The notes beneath the pieces are model-generated. The model worked only from the letters and a program-made list of their open reading frames with translations. It was not told the DNA's origin and did not search any database. 52,491 bases of DNA from Spirochaetales bacterium (GTDB lineage: Bacteria; Spirochaetota; Spirochaetia; JABMQR01): NCBI GenBank assembly GCA_018399255.1, contig JAGYPA010000022.1, positions 1 to 52,491 on the forward strand, given 5' to 3'. Numbering within the stretch: position 1 is the first letter of the stretch; each line of letters starts with the position of its first letter. Of the stretch, positions 1-12,934 are shown piece by piece. The translations under genes and the position numbers were made by a program.

Positions 1-83
1 CTTGCAGGCAGAGTATTTATGAAAAAGCTATCCTGGAATCAATCTCTTTCAGGAAGCACTGCACTACGATATACGCTGTCGAT

Positions 84-1493
84 CTACAGCTGGTTGGCTA
101 TGGATGGGTCGATATGACGCTCCACCTCTCCGGTTACCTGCTTATCGTACAGAGTCTCCTTCGCATCGGGAAGCATTCCCTGCATGAAGGGTATCCACTT
201 GCTGTGGGCCTGCATCAGCTCTCTGGTCATTGCCCGGATCTGGTCGAGGGTACAGCTCATGGCAGTGAGGGGGTCCAGTGCCATAGCCTGGAAAACCAGT
301 TCCGGGTCCCGGGTCTGAACAGCCTTGACAGCAAGTTCCTGAACACTGAGCTGCATGGAGTTTATCGCGGCCAGATGATCGGGAATCCGCCCGACATGCA
401 CCGGCTGAATGCCGTTCTTATCGATAAAACAGGGGACCTCTACCAGCGCTCCCTCAGGAAGGTTTTCAATATACCCCCTGTTGCGCACATTGCCGTAGAC
501 TAACACCGGTTCTCCGGTAACTATGGAATTTACAATTTGAGAACCGTACTCGAGACTCCTCGACAGATCGATCGGATCCTCCCAGGATGCCATCCGCTGC
601 ATCTGCTCCTTCCAGTCCGGACGGGCATAGAGATCCTTGATAAAGGCATGACCTCCATTCCATTCAGAATAGGTATTGCTGCAGTACCGCTCCACTGTTT
701 CCTTATTCTTACGGAACCAGCCCGAATACTCTGAAACATGCCCGCTCGACTCCGTAACGGGATATCCGAAATGCTTGACATACTCCATCCTGGCCGAGTC
801 TCCGTTCCATATCTCCGGCTTGAGCGCCAGCTGCCTGATATCGGGCAGCAGATCCTTGCCGTTATGCTCGAATTTAATAAACCAGGCTTCATGATTAATC
901 CCCGCACAGAGATAGTTTATTTCATGGTGCGGAATCTCCAGGCGCTTGGCCCACTCTTCGGAGGTTCCCTGGACAGAGTGACAAAGACCGACATAGGAGA
1001 TATCCGGATAGGCCTCCATAACGCCTCGTGACAGCATGCCCATCGGATTCGTGTAGTTGAGCACGTGGGCATCGGGGCATATCTCCTGGACATCCGCCAT
1101 AATCTCCAGCAGTTCAGGCAGTGTCCGCAGGCAGCGCATCACTCCGCCGGGAGTCAGCGTATCCCCGATACATTGATCTATTCCATACGCATAGGGAATA
1201 TCAATTTCGGATTCTATCGCCTCGAAACCGCCGACCAGGATACTGATAATCACAAAATCGGCATCCTTGAGGGCTTCCCGTCTCGCGGTTTCCGCAGTTA
1301 CTGAGGCTTCGGAATACCCGCCCTCGCGGAATATCCGGCGGCAAATTTCAGCAGCATAATCAAGCCGTTCGGGGTCAATATCAACCAGCGCAAACTGACT
1401 GGAGGCCAGGCTGGGATAGGTGAGAATATCAGCGGTCAGCCGGCTGGAAAAAACCAGACTTCCAGCCCCGATAATTACAATTTTTGCCATCAT
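84..1493 (-). CDS. melA: GH4 alpha-galactosidase (MelA-like)
   Basis: Cytoplasmic NAD+- and metal-dependent glycosidase, probably hydrolysing alpha-galactosides brought in by the adjacent ABC transporter. Seen: 469 residues, the usual GH4 length; nucleotide-binding GAGS at 9-12, NYTNPM at 146-151, CHSVQ at 171-175 and GINHEAW at 198-204. In GH4 the Cys-His pair of CHSV and the Asn-His of GINH bind metal and substrate, and the CHSV form is typical of alpha-galactosidases such as E. coli MelA rather than of GH4 alpha- or 6-phospho-glucosidases. It is the last gene of the operon, 51 bp after lacZ. Two adjacent ATGs (1493 and 1490) follow an AGGAG site; the second has the better spacing. No signal peptide. 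The family is sure, the exact sugar is inferred. Confidence 0.92.
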   Translation of the reverse strand: MMAKIVIIGAGSLVFSSRLTADILTYPSLASSQFALVDIDPERLDYAAEICRRIFREGGYSEASVTAETARREALKDADFVIISILVGGFEAIESEIDIPYAYGIDQCIGDTLTPGGVMRCLRTLPELLEIMADVQEICPDAHVLNYTNPMGMLSRGVMEAYPDISYVGLCHSVQGTSEEWAKRLEIPHHEINYLCAGINHEAWFIKFEHNGKDLLPDIRQLALKPEIWNGDSARMEYVKHFGYPVTESSGHVSEYSGWFRKNKETVERYCSNTYSEWNGGHAFIKDLYARPDWKEQMQRMASWEDPIDLSRSLEYGSQIVNSIVTGEPVLVYGNVRNRGYIENLPEGALVEVPCFIDKNGIQPVHVGRIPDHLAAINSMQLSVQELAVKAVQTRDPELVFQAMALDPLTAMSCTLDQIRAMTRELMQAHSKWIPFMQGMLPDAKETLYDKQVTGEVERHIDPSIANQL

Positions 1494-1544
1494 ATATCTC
1501 CTGTCAGCAAAGTAGTTTCACACAACATCAAGCTCAGGTGATGC

Positions 1545-5697
<4,153 letters not shown>

Positions 5698-5700
5698 CTG

Positions 5701-6588
5701 CTACTTCTCCGATGATATGATATTCTTCAGAAACAGGCTGATAAAAACAACCATTACCAGAAAAAGCACGACAGCAATGGAAGCGCCGTAGCCCATCTTG
5801 AAATTGAATATCGATTCTTTGTACATATGATATGCCAGCACGTAGGTGGTTCCCCAGGGACCGCCGGCAGTCATAATTGCTATGAGGTCAAAGCTTCTCA
5901 GGGCCCCGATCACCGTTACCGTCACGGCAACTATGGTGGCCGGCCGCAGCTGCGGCAGGATAACGTGACGCAGCATCTTTACTCCGCCGGCCCCGTCTAT
6001 TCTGCCGGCTTCAACTATCTGCGAACTGACGCCGGTCAGTCCCGTCAGGTACAGAATGAGACAGTAAGCCGTCTGCGGCCAGAGTCCTGCGGCTATAATG
6101 CCGTAGGTTGCCAGGTTCTCATCGGCCAGAATGGGAATCGGCTTCAGGCCGAATGCCTTGAATATCTCTGCCAGCAGCCCCAGATCGGGATTGTAGAACC
6201 AGGAAAATACGAGCCCGATTACTACCAGGTTGATGACAAAGGGGAAGAAGAACATCGACTTGATGATCCGCATCCCCTTAACCTTCTGGTTGAGAAACAG
6301 CGCAAGCGCAAGCCCGAAAATCGGGGCAAGCATCATCAGGACCAGCCAGAGACCATTGTTTTTGAGGGAACTGATGAACCGGAGGTCTGACCCCAGCTTG
6401 ATGTAGTTGTCCAGGCCCACCCACTGCATCGGTCCGAAGCCGCTCCATTTATGAAAGCTGATCCAGATGCTCTGAAAAATGGGGAAGATCACAAATATGC
6501 TGAACAGGATCAAGGCCGGGGCAAGAAAGTAGGCCGGAGCCAGTGTATGCTGCAAGCGATACAGTTTATATTCTGCAGCTTTTTTCAT
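5701..6588 (-). CDS. Carbohydrate ABC transporter permease (MalF/UgpA-like)
   Basis: Partner permease of the same sugar importer, 295 residues with six predicted helices; the first is around residues 18-42 (YFLAPALILFSIFVIFPIF). The EAA loop is EAGRIDGAGGVKMLRHVILPQLRP at about 190-215. FNPD/YNPDLG-like periplasmic loops and the overall size fit the CUT1 MalF/UgpA/LacF group. It follows the binding-protein gene across a 194-bp gap that holds a terminator-like hairpin, so it is probably expressed at a lower level than the binding protein. The downstream permease starts 3 bp after its stop. Confidence 0.9.
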   Translation of the reverse strand: MKKAAEYKLYRLQHTLAPAYFLAPALILFSIFVIFPIFQSIWISFHKWSGFGPMQWVGLDNYIKLGSDLRFISSLKNNGLWLVLMMLAPIFGLALALFLNQKVKGMRIIKSMFFFPFVINLVVIGLVFSWFYNPDLGLLAEIFKAFGLKPIPILADENLATYGIIAAGLWPQTAYCLILYLTGLTGVSSQIVEAGRIDGAGGVKMLRHVILPQLRPATIVAVTVTVIGALRSFDLIAIMTAGGPWGTTYVLAYHMYKESIFNFKMGYGASIAVVLFLVMVVFISLFLKNIISSEK

Positions 6589-6782
6589 TCAGCTAACCTC
6601 CATTTATAGTTTGCCAAAATGTAGAAATATCAAAATGCAGTCAATTTGAAAGTACCTCCAGGGATAAAAAAAGGCGGTGCGGAACTTTCCGCGCCGCCTT
6701 CAGGTACCACTTACCCCTCTCTAGGGTAACCCGCCAGCGTGTACTCCATCTGGGGGGACCCTATCAGGGTGCACTCCGGCTT
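6589..6782 (-). terminator. Intercistronic hairpin cluster with rho-independent terminator
   Basis: Between the binding protein and the permeases the minus strand carries a 13-bp stem with one G-T mismatch (6671-6683 with 6688-6700, 4-nt loop) followed by a run of T (6664-6671). Further upstream are ACCCT-gat-AGGGT and TTACCC-GGGTAA hairpins (about 6710-6770). This arrangement is familiar from binding-protein operons, where partial termination and 3' mRNA protection raise binding-protein levels over permeases. Confidence 0.75.
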
Positions 6783-8027
6783 TTATTCAAACAGATTCTT
6801 TCTTTCGGCATCAAGGCGGGCCCGGATCGCGTCGATACGATCGGGATTGACCATGAATTCCTGAAAGCCTTCCATTCCGGCGCTGGCCATCTCGGGAGTA
6901 GTGTCGCGGTCGTAGAACTGAGCCAGGCCATCTGCAGCGCCAAGCATTTCGAAACCGGCTTTCTTGAAGCGATCGGTCGGAATTGCAGAGTTCTTGTTGG
7001 GCGGCAGGGATCCTGAGGTCAGGATTGTCTGGATGTCGGGGCGGGCGATAAACGCCAGAAACTTCTTGGCATCGGCAACATTCTTGGCATTCTGCGGAAT
7101 GTGGAAGGTGTCCGTGGGAGCATCTTCATAGAGGCCGACTTCCGGATTGATAACCGGGAACTGGAAGAAACCGATATTGTCAACAACTCCGGCGCTCTCG
7201 AGGTCGGGAACGATAAAGTTGCCAATCAGGTACATGGCTGCGGTGCCGTTGATGAAGGGAGCCTGAGCTTCCTGCCATGAGTACGTTGCATGGTTCTCGA
7301 GAAAGTGGCCGCCGTCGATCATGTCTTCCCACAGGTCGAATACCCTATCGAGTTCCGGATCGAGATAGCTTGCTTTTCCAGCCATAAGATCCATATGATA
7401 GTCATAGCCGTTAACTCTCAGGTTCAGGTAGTCGAACCATCCGGCAGTTGTCCAGAGGTATTTGGTTCCGATGGTTACCGGGGTAACACCGTTGGCAACG
7501 AGGGTGTCATTGACATGCATGAACTCATCCCAGGTTTTCGGAACTGACAGGCCGTACTTGGCAAAAATGTCGGTCCGGTAATAGACGCCCCACTGGTAGT
7601 AAGAATAGGGAACACCATACTGCTTGCCGTCCACGGTCATCGGTTTGACGGAGGATGCCATCGAGTCGAAAAGTCCTTCCGCTTCCCAGAGGTCGCTGAC
7701 ATCCATGAACAGGTTCTGGTCGACAAAGAATTTCATCCGGTTGCCGGCAAACCAGAGACAGACGTCCGGTGCTTCAGAAACCAGGAAGTTGCGGATGGCT
7801 GTTTTGTAAGCCTCATGGTCAAAGGTGTTCAGCTGCACTTCAATTTCCGGGTTTTCTGCCTCGAAAAGCTCTACAGCCTTGGCAAGGTCCGCCTTGGGGG
7901 CCGGATCGGAAAGGTTGGAATTGATAACCAGGACATGAGATTCTTCCTCCGCTCCGCTTGCAAATAGGCCGGCCGTCACCAGAGCCAGGGCAAGAATAAG
8001 CAGGGAAACAATGATGCGTTTCTTCAT
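6783..8027 (-). CDS. Extracellular sugar-binding protein of ABC transporter
   Basis: Periplasmic solute-binding protein (SBP family 1) that delivers a galactoside, or another sugar, to the two permeases. Seen: 414 residues; signal peptide MKKRIIVSLLILALALVTAG ending FASG-AEEE, with no lipobox cysteine; then HVLVINSNLSDPA, an N-terminal lobe with ELFEAENPEIEVQLNTFDHEAYKTAIR, and the typical GKQYGVPYSYYQWGVYYRTDIFAKYGL and PKTWDEF motifs of this family. Start at 8027 follows AAGGAG. First gene of the operon, with a strong promoter upstream. Specificity cannot be read from sequence; galactosides are inferred from the melA and lacZ neighbours. Confidence 0.92.
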   Translation of the reverse strand: MKKRIIVSLLILALALVTAGLFASGAEEESHVLVINSNLSDPAPKADLAKAVELFEAENPEIEVQLNTFDHEAYKTAIRNFLVSEAPDVCLWFAGNRMKFFVDQNLFMDVSDLWEAEGLFDSMASSVKPMTVDGKQYGVPYSYYQWGVYYRTDIFAKYGLSVPKTWDEFMHVNDTLVANGVTPVTIGTKYLWTTAGWFDYLNLRVNGYDYHMDLMAGKASYLDPELDRVFDLWEDMIDGGHFLENHATYSWQEAQAPFINGTAAMYLIGNFIVPDLESAGVVDNIGFFQFPVINPEVGLYEDAPTDTFHIPQNAKNVADAKKFLAFIARPDIQTILTSGSLPPNKNSAIPTDRFKKAGFEMLGAADGLAQFYDRDTTPEMASAGMEGFQEFMVNPDRIDAIRARLDAERKNLFE

Positions 8028-8056
8028 ATAATACTCCTTTTCTTCGTAGATAATTC

Positions 8057-8084
8057 ATTATAGAATGAATAGGAGCACAGTCAA
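8057..8084 (-). promoter_or_regulatory. Sigma70-type promoter of the galactoside operon
   Basis: On the minus strand TTGACT (8084-8079), a 16-bp spacer and a perfect TATAAT (8062-8057) precede the binding-protein start by about 30 bp. The -10 lies within the inverted repeat ATTCATT-atag-AATGAAT. Confidence 0.75.
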
Positions 8085-8149
8085 CGATAAGATTTTCGGG
8101 GCAGTTGCTATATTTTCATATATTTCTTACATTATGTAACTATATGCAC

Positions 8150-8183
8150 AAACATGCAGTTTTACGTCGGTTTCTGCATGTTT
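8150..8183. promoter_or_regulatory. Inverted repeat in the divergent promoter region, possible AraC-family operator
   Basis: AAACATGCAG (8150-8159) and its exact inverse CTGCATGTTT (8174-8183) are separated by 14 bp, between the sugar operon and the divergent regulator remnant. The position suits a regulator binding site; the assignment is inference. Confidence 0.45.
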
Positions 8184-8298
8184 ATACAAAGAGGGATGTA
8201 TAATCATTCTTCATTTTGAGGTAAAGCTCGGAATGACCAGATAATTCTGTTTTAAAATTCTCAGATCAGATCTATAATATTAAGATTCAGGAGTACTT

Positions 8299-9140
8299 AT
8301 GATTGAAAACCAGCATGATGAAGGGCGAAGGGAGGGGGTGTTTTTACTTGCCACCCAGACGGAACTGGAAAAAGAACTGCCTTTTCACCTCGTTGGCGTA
8401 GGCTGTGATTTTTATCAGTACCCTATCAGCAGGCCCTTCGGCTACCCCGTATATCAGTGGATCCAGACGGTTTCCGGAACCGGTATTCTCAAAATCAATG
8501 ATCAGACCATTCCCGTTCCTGCCGGCAGCGGCATGCTGCTCCATCCGGGAGTCTCCCATGCCTATTTTGCCGATGAGGCTCCCTGGTACGTCCATTGGAT
8601 AACGATAAACGGCTATCATATAGAAAGCATGCTCAACTACATCGGCCTCAAAAAAAGCGGTGTATACGGCGTCTCAAACCTGATCCTTGCCGGACATATC
8701 CGGAAAGCCCTCAGATTCTCAGCAGAACCTCGGACATGACCGGTCTGGACGGGTTGTCATGGCCTATCAGTTTCTGATAGACCTGTTCAAAATATGTCAA
8801 GAACAGCAACAATAGAGTCACGACTTCAATATAAAGAGAATCAAGCAGGTATTTAGAGCTATATCGGGAAAATATAGGGAAATCACATAACCATCGACGA
8901 CCTGGCCGATGCTGCCGGGAGTCACCCCGCAGTACTTCTGTGAAATTTTCAAGGCAGCAGACAGCGGCCGACCGAGTATCTCAATCAGCGCAGAATAGAC
9001 GGGGCGAAGAACTGATGGTTAAGTATCCGGTGAAAAGATCTCGGAAATAGCTGCGGCTGTCGGGTTTGACAGCGGCAGCTACTTCACCACCATTCTAGAA
9101 ACTCGAGGACTCAGTCCCCAGCAAATACCACCGAACTGCT
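8299..9140 (+). pseudogene. AraC-family regulator, broken after the sensing domain
   Basis: An open frame of 146 codons (8299-8739) encodes the N-terminal cupin-like sensing domain (YPVYQWIQTVSGTG, PVPAGSGMLLHPGVSHAYFAD) and then stops. Beyond it, the C-terminal DNA-binding domain is still recognisable in shifting frames: TIDDLADAAGVTPQYF near 8890-8940 (first HTH of AraC proteins), RRIDGAKELMVKYP near 8990-9030, and ISEIAAAVGFDSGSYFTTIF near 9045-9100 (second HTH). So this was a full-length AraC regulator, probably of the divergent sugar operon, now split by several frameshifts. A truncated sensing domain might still be made from the AGGAG-preceded ATG at 8299, but it could not bind DNA. Confidence 0.85.
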
Positions 9141-9829
9141 GTAGCTGCCGAAACTATTTGACGGAAAACTATTTGACGGGAAGTTTTCCTTATGGCAGAA
9201 CCACCAGTCGTACCCATCGTACTTGCTGAGTCTTTCGCGGCATCTTTCTGGTTATTGGCCGGAGAGAGATGATTACCCGGTCGCCGATAAGCTCATTATT
9301 CACGGCCAGTTAGCCGGAATCGCTACCCCGTTGGCATCGGATACGATCATCGCCTTGACGGACGTACAATCGTCCATGTTCCTGCTGTTTCCTGGGGATA
9401 ATAGAGGGACCAGCCGCACTTTGCACCGGGTCCACAACAAATACCGCACGAACCGTGTTGGTCCCTTTTCCGGGATGCAGCATGCCGAGCTTGTTGGCAA
9501 TGGAATCCATTGGCGGCAACTTGTGGAAGGTAATCTCAACATCAAGCGCTTCCTTGATTCAGTCAACCCATTTGATCGACGGCTGAAAATCTGGTCTACG
9601 GACATTCCCTATCAGCTTAACGCCTAATGCGTCAAACTCTTCCATCTTTTTCACAATCCGACGAACTCAGTTGTGCAAACCGGGTAAAATCTGCCGGATG
9701 GCTGAAAAGTTGCACAAACCAGCTGCCTTTCAAATCGGCAGGGATGTTCATAGGTCCGTGAGTGGTTGCAACGCTCATTGAAGGGAACTCATCCCCGAGC
9801 AAAGGCATGTTGAATTTTTCCATTTCCAT
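9140..9829 (-). pseudogene. Peroxiredoxin (Prx6/1-Cys-like group), frameshifted
   Basis: Reading from ATG 9829, preceded by AAGGAG, the protein starts [20 protein letters not shown] and reaches [14 protein letters not shown]. One lost C then shifts the frame, so the peroxidatic-cysteine segment VCTTEF is present in the DNA but out of frame. Later pieces follow in other frames: [77 protein letters not shown] and KYDGYDWWFCHKENFPS. In order these make a complete peroxiredoxin of about 215-220 residues. At least five frame changes and one stop (after KWVD) are present. The high conservation between breaks points to recent loss or to sequence error. A 14-15 bp tandem duplication (9151-9179) sits at its 3' end. 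Confidence 0.88.
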
Positions 9830-9982
9830 TGTATTCTCCTTGGTAATAGTATTGTTAGTTTTGTCAACAGGCACCATTTACTGGCATATGCCCTAATGAC
9901 TGAACCCAGTATACCAAAGAGTAAAATAAAAGTAAATACTTTTTTGTAATTTTTATATATTTGTAATAATTACATTTTATGA

Positions 9983-10594
9983 CTATCTGGAATGCCGGTT
10001 TTTCAGGACTTCGATAACCTCGGAAAAGGCATACCCCTTCTGGGCCAGCAGGACAAACAGATGGTACATAAGATCGGCAGCCTCGCCGAGAAACAGCTGC
10101 TTATTGTCGCTCATCGCCTCAATTACCAGCTCGACCGCCTCTTCCCCCACCTTCTGGGCAATTTTTGCTACCCCTTTGGAGAAAAGATGGTTGGTATAGG
10201 ACCCCTCCACAGGAAAATCCCGCCGGTCAATAATAACCCCTTCCAGATAGGTCAGAAATTCGGGAGAGGTAAACTCCGAAGGATCATTGATCTCCTTGAA
10301 GCAGGTATCGGCCCCGGTATGACAGACAGGACCCGCCGGAATCGCCTTGACCAGCAGGGTATCCCGGTCACAGTCGGGCAGGACTGACTTCAGCGTAAGA
10401 TAGTTGCCGGAAGTTTCACCCTTGGTCCAGAGCTTCTGCCGGCTGCGGGAAAAAAAGGTCACTTTCCCGGTTTTGATCGTTTTATCATAGGCTTCCCGGT
10501 TCATATAGCCAAGCATCAGAATCTTGCCAGTGACGGCGTCCTGAACAACTGCGGGAACCAGTCCGCTGCCGTCCTTGGTAAAATCAATATCCAT
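9983..10594 (-). CDS. hisI: HisIE: phosphoribosyl-AMP cyclohydrolase / phosphoribosyl-ATP pyrophosphatase
   Basis: Cytoplasmic bifunctional enzyme for histidine steps 2 and 3. The N-terminal cyclohydrolase (about 1-110) shows MLGYMNREAYDKTIKTGKVTFFSRSRQKLWTKGETSGN and the metal-binding cysteines in DCDRDTLL and GPVCHTGADTC. The C-terminal pyrophosphatase (about 115-203) shows SYTNHLFSKGVAKIAQKVGEEAVE with the acidic metal ligands. 203 residues is the normal fused length. It is the last gene of the operon, as in enterobacteria. The frame is intact although the first four genes of the operon are broken. A 17-bp tandem repeat separates it from hisF. Confidence 0.95.
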   Translation of the reverse strand: MDIDFTKDGSGLVPAVVQDAVTGKILMLGYMNREAYDKTIKTGKVTFFSRSRQKLWTKGETSGNYLTLKSVLPDCDRDTLLVKAIPAGPVCHTGADTCFKEINDPSEFTSPEFLTYLEGVIIDRRDFPVEGSYTNHLFSKGVAKIAQKVGEEAVELVIEAMSDNKQLFLGEAADLMYHLFVLLAQKGYAFSEVIEVLKNRHSR

Positions 10595-10610
10595 ACCAGA
10601 ACTCTCCTTG

Positions 10611-10661
10611 TGCAGTGTTATACGTACTGCAGTGTTATACGTACTGCAGTGTTATGCATTC
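10611..10661. repeat. 17-bp tandem repeat between hisIE and hisF
   Basis: TGCAGTGTTATACGTAC occurs at 10611-10627 and 10628-10644, followed by a partial third copy (TGCAGTGTTAT, 10645-10655). It lies in the short gap between the two genes. Confidence 0.9.
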
Positions 10662-10668
10662 CATACCG

Positions 10669-11427
10669 CTATACATTCCTCACCGGAATATCCCGGTCCC
10701 GAAGATAGGCCTTCAGCGCCGGTATTTCAATTTCACGAAAATGGAACAGGCTGGCAGCCAGTGCCGCATCAGCCTTGCCCGTCGTCAGCACCTCGGCAAA
10801 ATGGGCCATAGTTCCGGCTCCACCCGATGCTATGACCGGAACGTTGACAAGCTCTGCAATCTCCCGGGTAAAGTCGACTGCAAATCCGCCCTTGGTCCCG
10901 TCATGATCCATCGAAGTAAGCAGAACTTCTCCCGCCCCGCGGCTGACTATCTCCACAATCCACTCCCTCGCCCGTATGCCCGTCGGTGTCCGTCCCCCGT
11001 GAATATAGACTTCCCAGAAATCCCCGTTATGCCGGACATCAACTGAGTATACTACGCACTGGCTGCCGAACCCGGCCGCCAGCTCATCAATAATTCCGGG
11101 ATTCCTGACCACCTCCGAGTTTATCGATATCTTGTCAGCTCCGGAATTCAGCAGAGTACCGACATCCGCAGCAGTCCTGATGCCGCCCCCTACGGTAAAG
11201 GGAATATTGATGTGGGTCGAAATCCGCTTGACCAGGGAAGCCAGCGTCTCCCGCCGCTCAACCGTGGCCGTAATATCGAGAAAAGTCAGCTCATCGGCCC
11301 CCTGCTCGGCATACAGCTTTCCCAGTTCTACCGCATCGCCGGCATCCCGCAGATTGATAAAGTTCACACCCTTCACCGTGCGGCCGTCATGAACATCCAG
11401 GCATGGTATAATTCTTTTCGCTAGCAA
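10669..11427 (-). CDS. hisF: Imidazole glycerol phosphate synthase cyclase subunit HisF
   Basis: TIM-barrel cyclase that uses ammonia from HisH to turn PRFAR into IGP and AICAR. 252 residues, the full family length. Starts [20 protein letters not shown] with catalytic Asp11; the second catalytic Asp is in YSVDVRHNG near 130; phosphate-binding loops are VGGGIRT and ASGGAGT. Intact frame. The start is 4 bp past the hisA stop, so the genes are tightly coupled. The partner HisH is encoded two genes upstream in the same operon. Confidence 0.95.
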   Translation of the reverse strand: MLAKRIIPCLDVHDGRTVKGVNFINLRDAGDAVELGKLYAEQGADELTFLDITATVERRETLASLVKRISTHINIPFTVGGGIRTAADVGTLLNSGADKISINSEVVRNPGIIDELAAGFGSQCVVYSVDVRHNGDFWEVYIHGGRTPTGIRAREWIVEIVSRGAGEVLLTSMDHDGTKGGFAVDFTREIAELVNVPVIASGGAGTMAHFAEVLTTGKADAALAASLFHFREIEIPALKAYLRDRDIPVRNV

Positions 11428-11430
11428 CGC

Positions 11431-12234
11431 TTAACTCCTTGTTTCAGGTACTTTGGCCTGACGGGCTGCCGCATCGGGAGTCTCTTGCTCCTGCTCATGC
11501 TGCCGCACCCACTCCCCCAACGCATCAAGTGTGATAGACCCCTCATAGATAGCTTTACCGATAATCGCTGCCGAAAGGCCGGAAGCCGCGAGACAGTCAA
11601 GTTCAGCAAGATCGGTGACTCCCCCGCTCGCCGTAAGCTCCATTCCGAATTGTCCCGCCTCACGGGATGCCTGAATAAGTTCGGCATACAGCGTAATAGA
11701 AGAACCGCTCATCATGCCGTCCTTGGCAATATCGGTACAGATGACTTTCCGTATCCCCAGATCAAGATAGTCAAGAACAAACGGTATAAGAGGCTTTCGG
11801 GAAGACTCCTGCCAGCCGCTGACCGCGATATAGCCGTCCCGGGCATCGGCACCGAGAATGATGCGCTCAGGACCCCACTCCTCTAGCCATGAGAGAAATC
11901 TCTCCGGGTCCCGTACTGCAATGCTTCCCCCGGTAACCATAGCCGCACCGCTCTCAAAAGCAGCCCGGATATCTTCATCCCGTTTAACGCCCCCCCCGAA
12001 ATCAATTATAAGCGAGGTTCCGCCGGCAATGCGCTCCAGAACTTTACGGTTAACAATACCGCCGGCCTTTGCTCCGTCCAGGTCCACCAGATGCAGCCGT
12101 TTGAGCCCATGCTGCTCAAACTCCCTGGCTGCTGAGAGCGGATCCTCATTATATATTCTTTTCTTCCCATAATCCCCGCCGGTAAGGCGTACGCATTTGC
12201 CATCAATAATATCAATTGCCGGTACTATTTCCAT
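11431..12234 (-). CDS. hisA: ProFAR isomerase HisA
   Basis: Amadori isomerase (1-(5-phosphoribosyl)-5-[(5-phosphoribosylamino)methylideneamino]imidazole-4-carboxamide isomerase), the step before HisFH. 267 residues. Asp8 in IVPAIDIIDGKCVRL and the later Asp in ICTDIAKDGMMSG are the two catalytic acids; phosphate loops are DFGGGVK and ASGGVTD. The last 20 or so residues (EQEQETPDAAARQAKVPE) are an acidic/Ala-rich tail beyond the usual end. A G8 tract (minus strand, at about 11990-11997) encodes the FGGG loop and is a slippage-prone site, but is in frame here. Confidence 0.95.
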   Translation of the reverse strand: MEIVPAIDIIDGKCVRLTGGDYGKKRIYNEDPLSAAREFEQHGLKRLHLVDLDGAKAGGIVNRKVLERIAGGTSLIIDFGGGVKRDEDIRAAFESGAAMVTGGSIAVRDPERFLSWLEEWGPERIILGADARDGYIAVSGWQESSRKPLIPFVLDYLDLGIRKVICTDIAKDGMMSGSSITLYAELIQASREAGQFGMELTASGGVTDLAELDCLAASGLSAAIIGKAIYEGSITLDALGEWVRQHEQEQETPDAAARQAKVPETRS

Positions 12235-12265
12235 TACTGCACACCCTCATAGTGTTCCTGGTCTG

Positions 12266-12934
12266 TCAATCCCGGGAATATTGCTGCCGGCCATTCAGAC
12301 CGAAGAAGTTCCTGAGAATCCGCTCGCCCGCCGCACCGCTCTTTTCCGGATGAAACTGCAGCCCATAGTAATTCCCCTTCTGCATCGCTGCACTGAACGG
12401 GGTTATATAGCTGCAGACGGCACTGGTATCCGGACCTGCAGCAGCATAGTAGCTGTGAACAAAGTAGAGATAATCATCCGCCCCGATACCGGCAAAAAGC
12501 GGCCCGCCCGCGGCAGCCAGGGTATTCCACCCCATATGCGGCACCTTCAGCCGCGGAGGAAACAGCAGCACCTTTTCGCTGAATATCCCCAGACAGGTGG
12601 TATTGTTTTCTTCGCTCCAGGAGCACATCAGCTGCATGCCCAGACAGATACCGAGAAACGGCTGGGAAAGGGAGGTCAGTACGGTATCCAGACCCGTCTT
12701 CCGGAGATAGCGCATGGCGGAACTGGCTTCTCCCACCCCGGGAAAGATAACCCTGTCAGCGCTGCTGATTCTTTCAGGATCATCGGTAACCACCGGCTCT
12801 ATGCCCAGCCGGTTTAGCGCACAGCTGACTGACTGCACATTGCCGGCATTATACTTGACAATGACAACCTCGCCGGTAACCGGTCCGAGGGGATCATCGG
12901 CAATAGATTCCAGCTTCAGAATATCACCGCTCAT
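12266..12934 (-). CDS. hisH: Imidazole glycerol phosphate synthase glutaminase subunit HisH
   Basis: Class-I glutamine amidotransferase that supplies ammonia to HisF. 222 residues; nucleophile Cys97 in GICLGMQLM; catalytic His195 and Glu197 in GLQFHPEKSG; PGVGEASSAM oxyanion region. About 20 residues precede the usual start VVIVKYNAGN. The ATG overlaps the stop of the hisB remnant (TAATG), the normal coupled arrangement, so this gene was built to be translated after HisB. It is the first intact gene of the operon in transcription order; I see no obvious promoter of its own. Confidence 0.94.
   Translation of the reverse strand: MSGDILKLESIADDPLGPVTGEVVIVKYNAGNVQSVSCALNRLGIEPVVTDDPERISSADRVIFPGVGEASSAMRYLRKTGLDTVLTSLSQPFLGICLGMQLMCSWSEENNTTCLGIFSEKVLLFPPRLKVPHMGWNTLAAAGGPLFAGIGADDYLYFVHSYYAAAGPDTSAVCSYITPFSAAMQKGNYYGLQFHPEKSGAAGERILRNFFGLNGRQQYSRD

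Noticed and set aside
9223..9627. Plus-strand frame of 134 codons
   Set aside because: It is the antisense of the peroxiredoxin remnant, which has clear family motifs on the minus strand.
11990..11997. G8 tract in hisA as a phase-variation switch
   Set aside because: It encodes the required GGG phosphate loop and the frame is intact; slippage there is possible but nothing suggests it is used.
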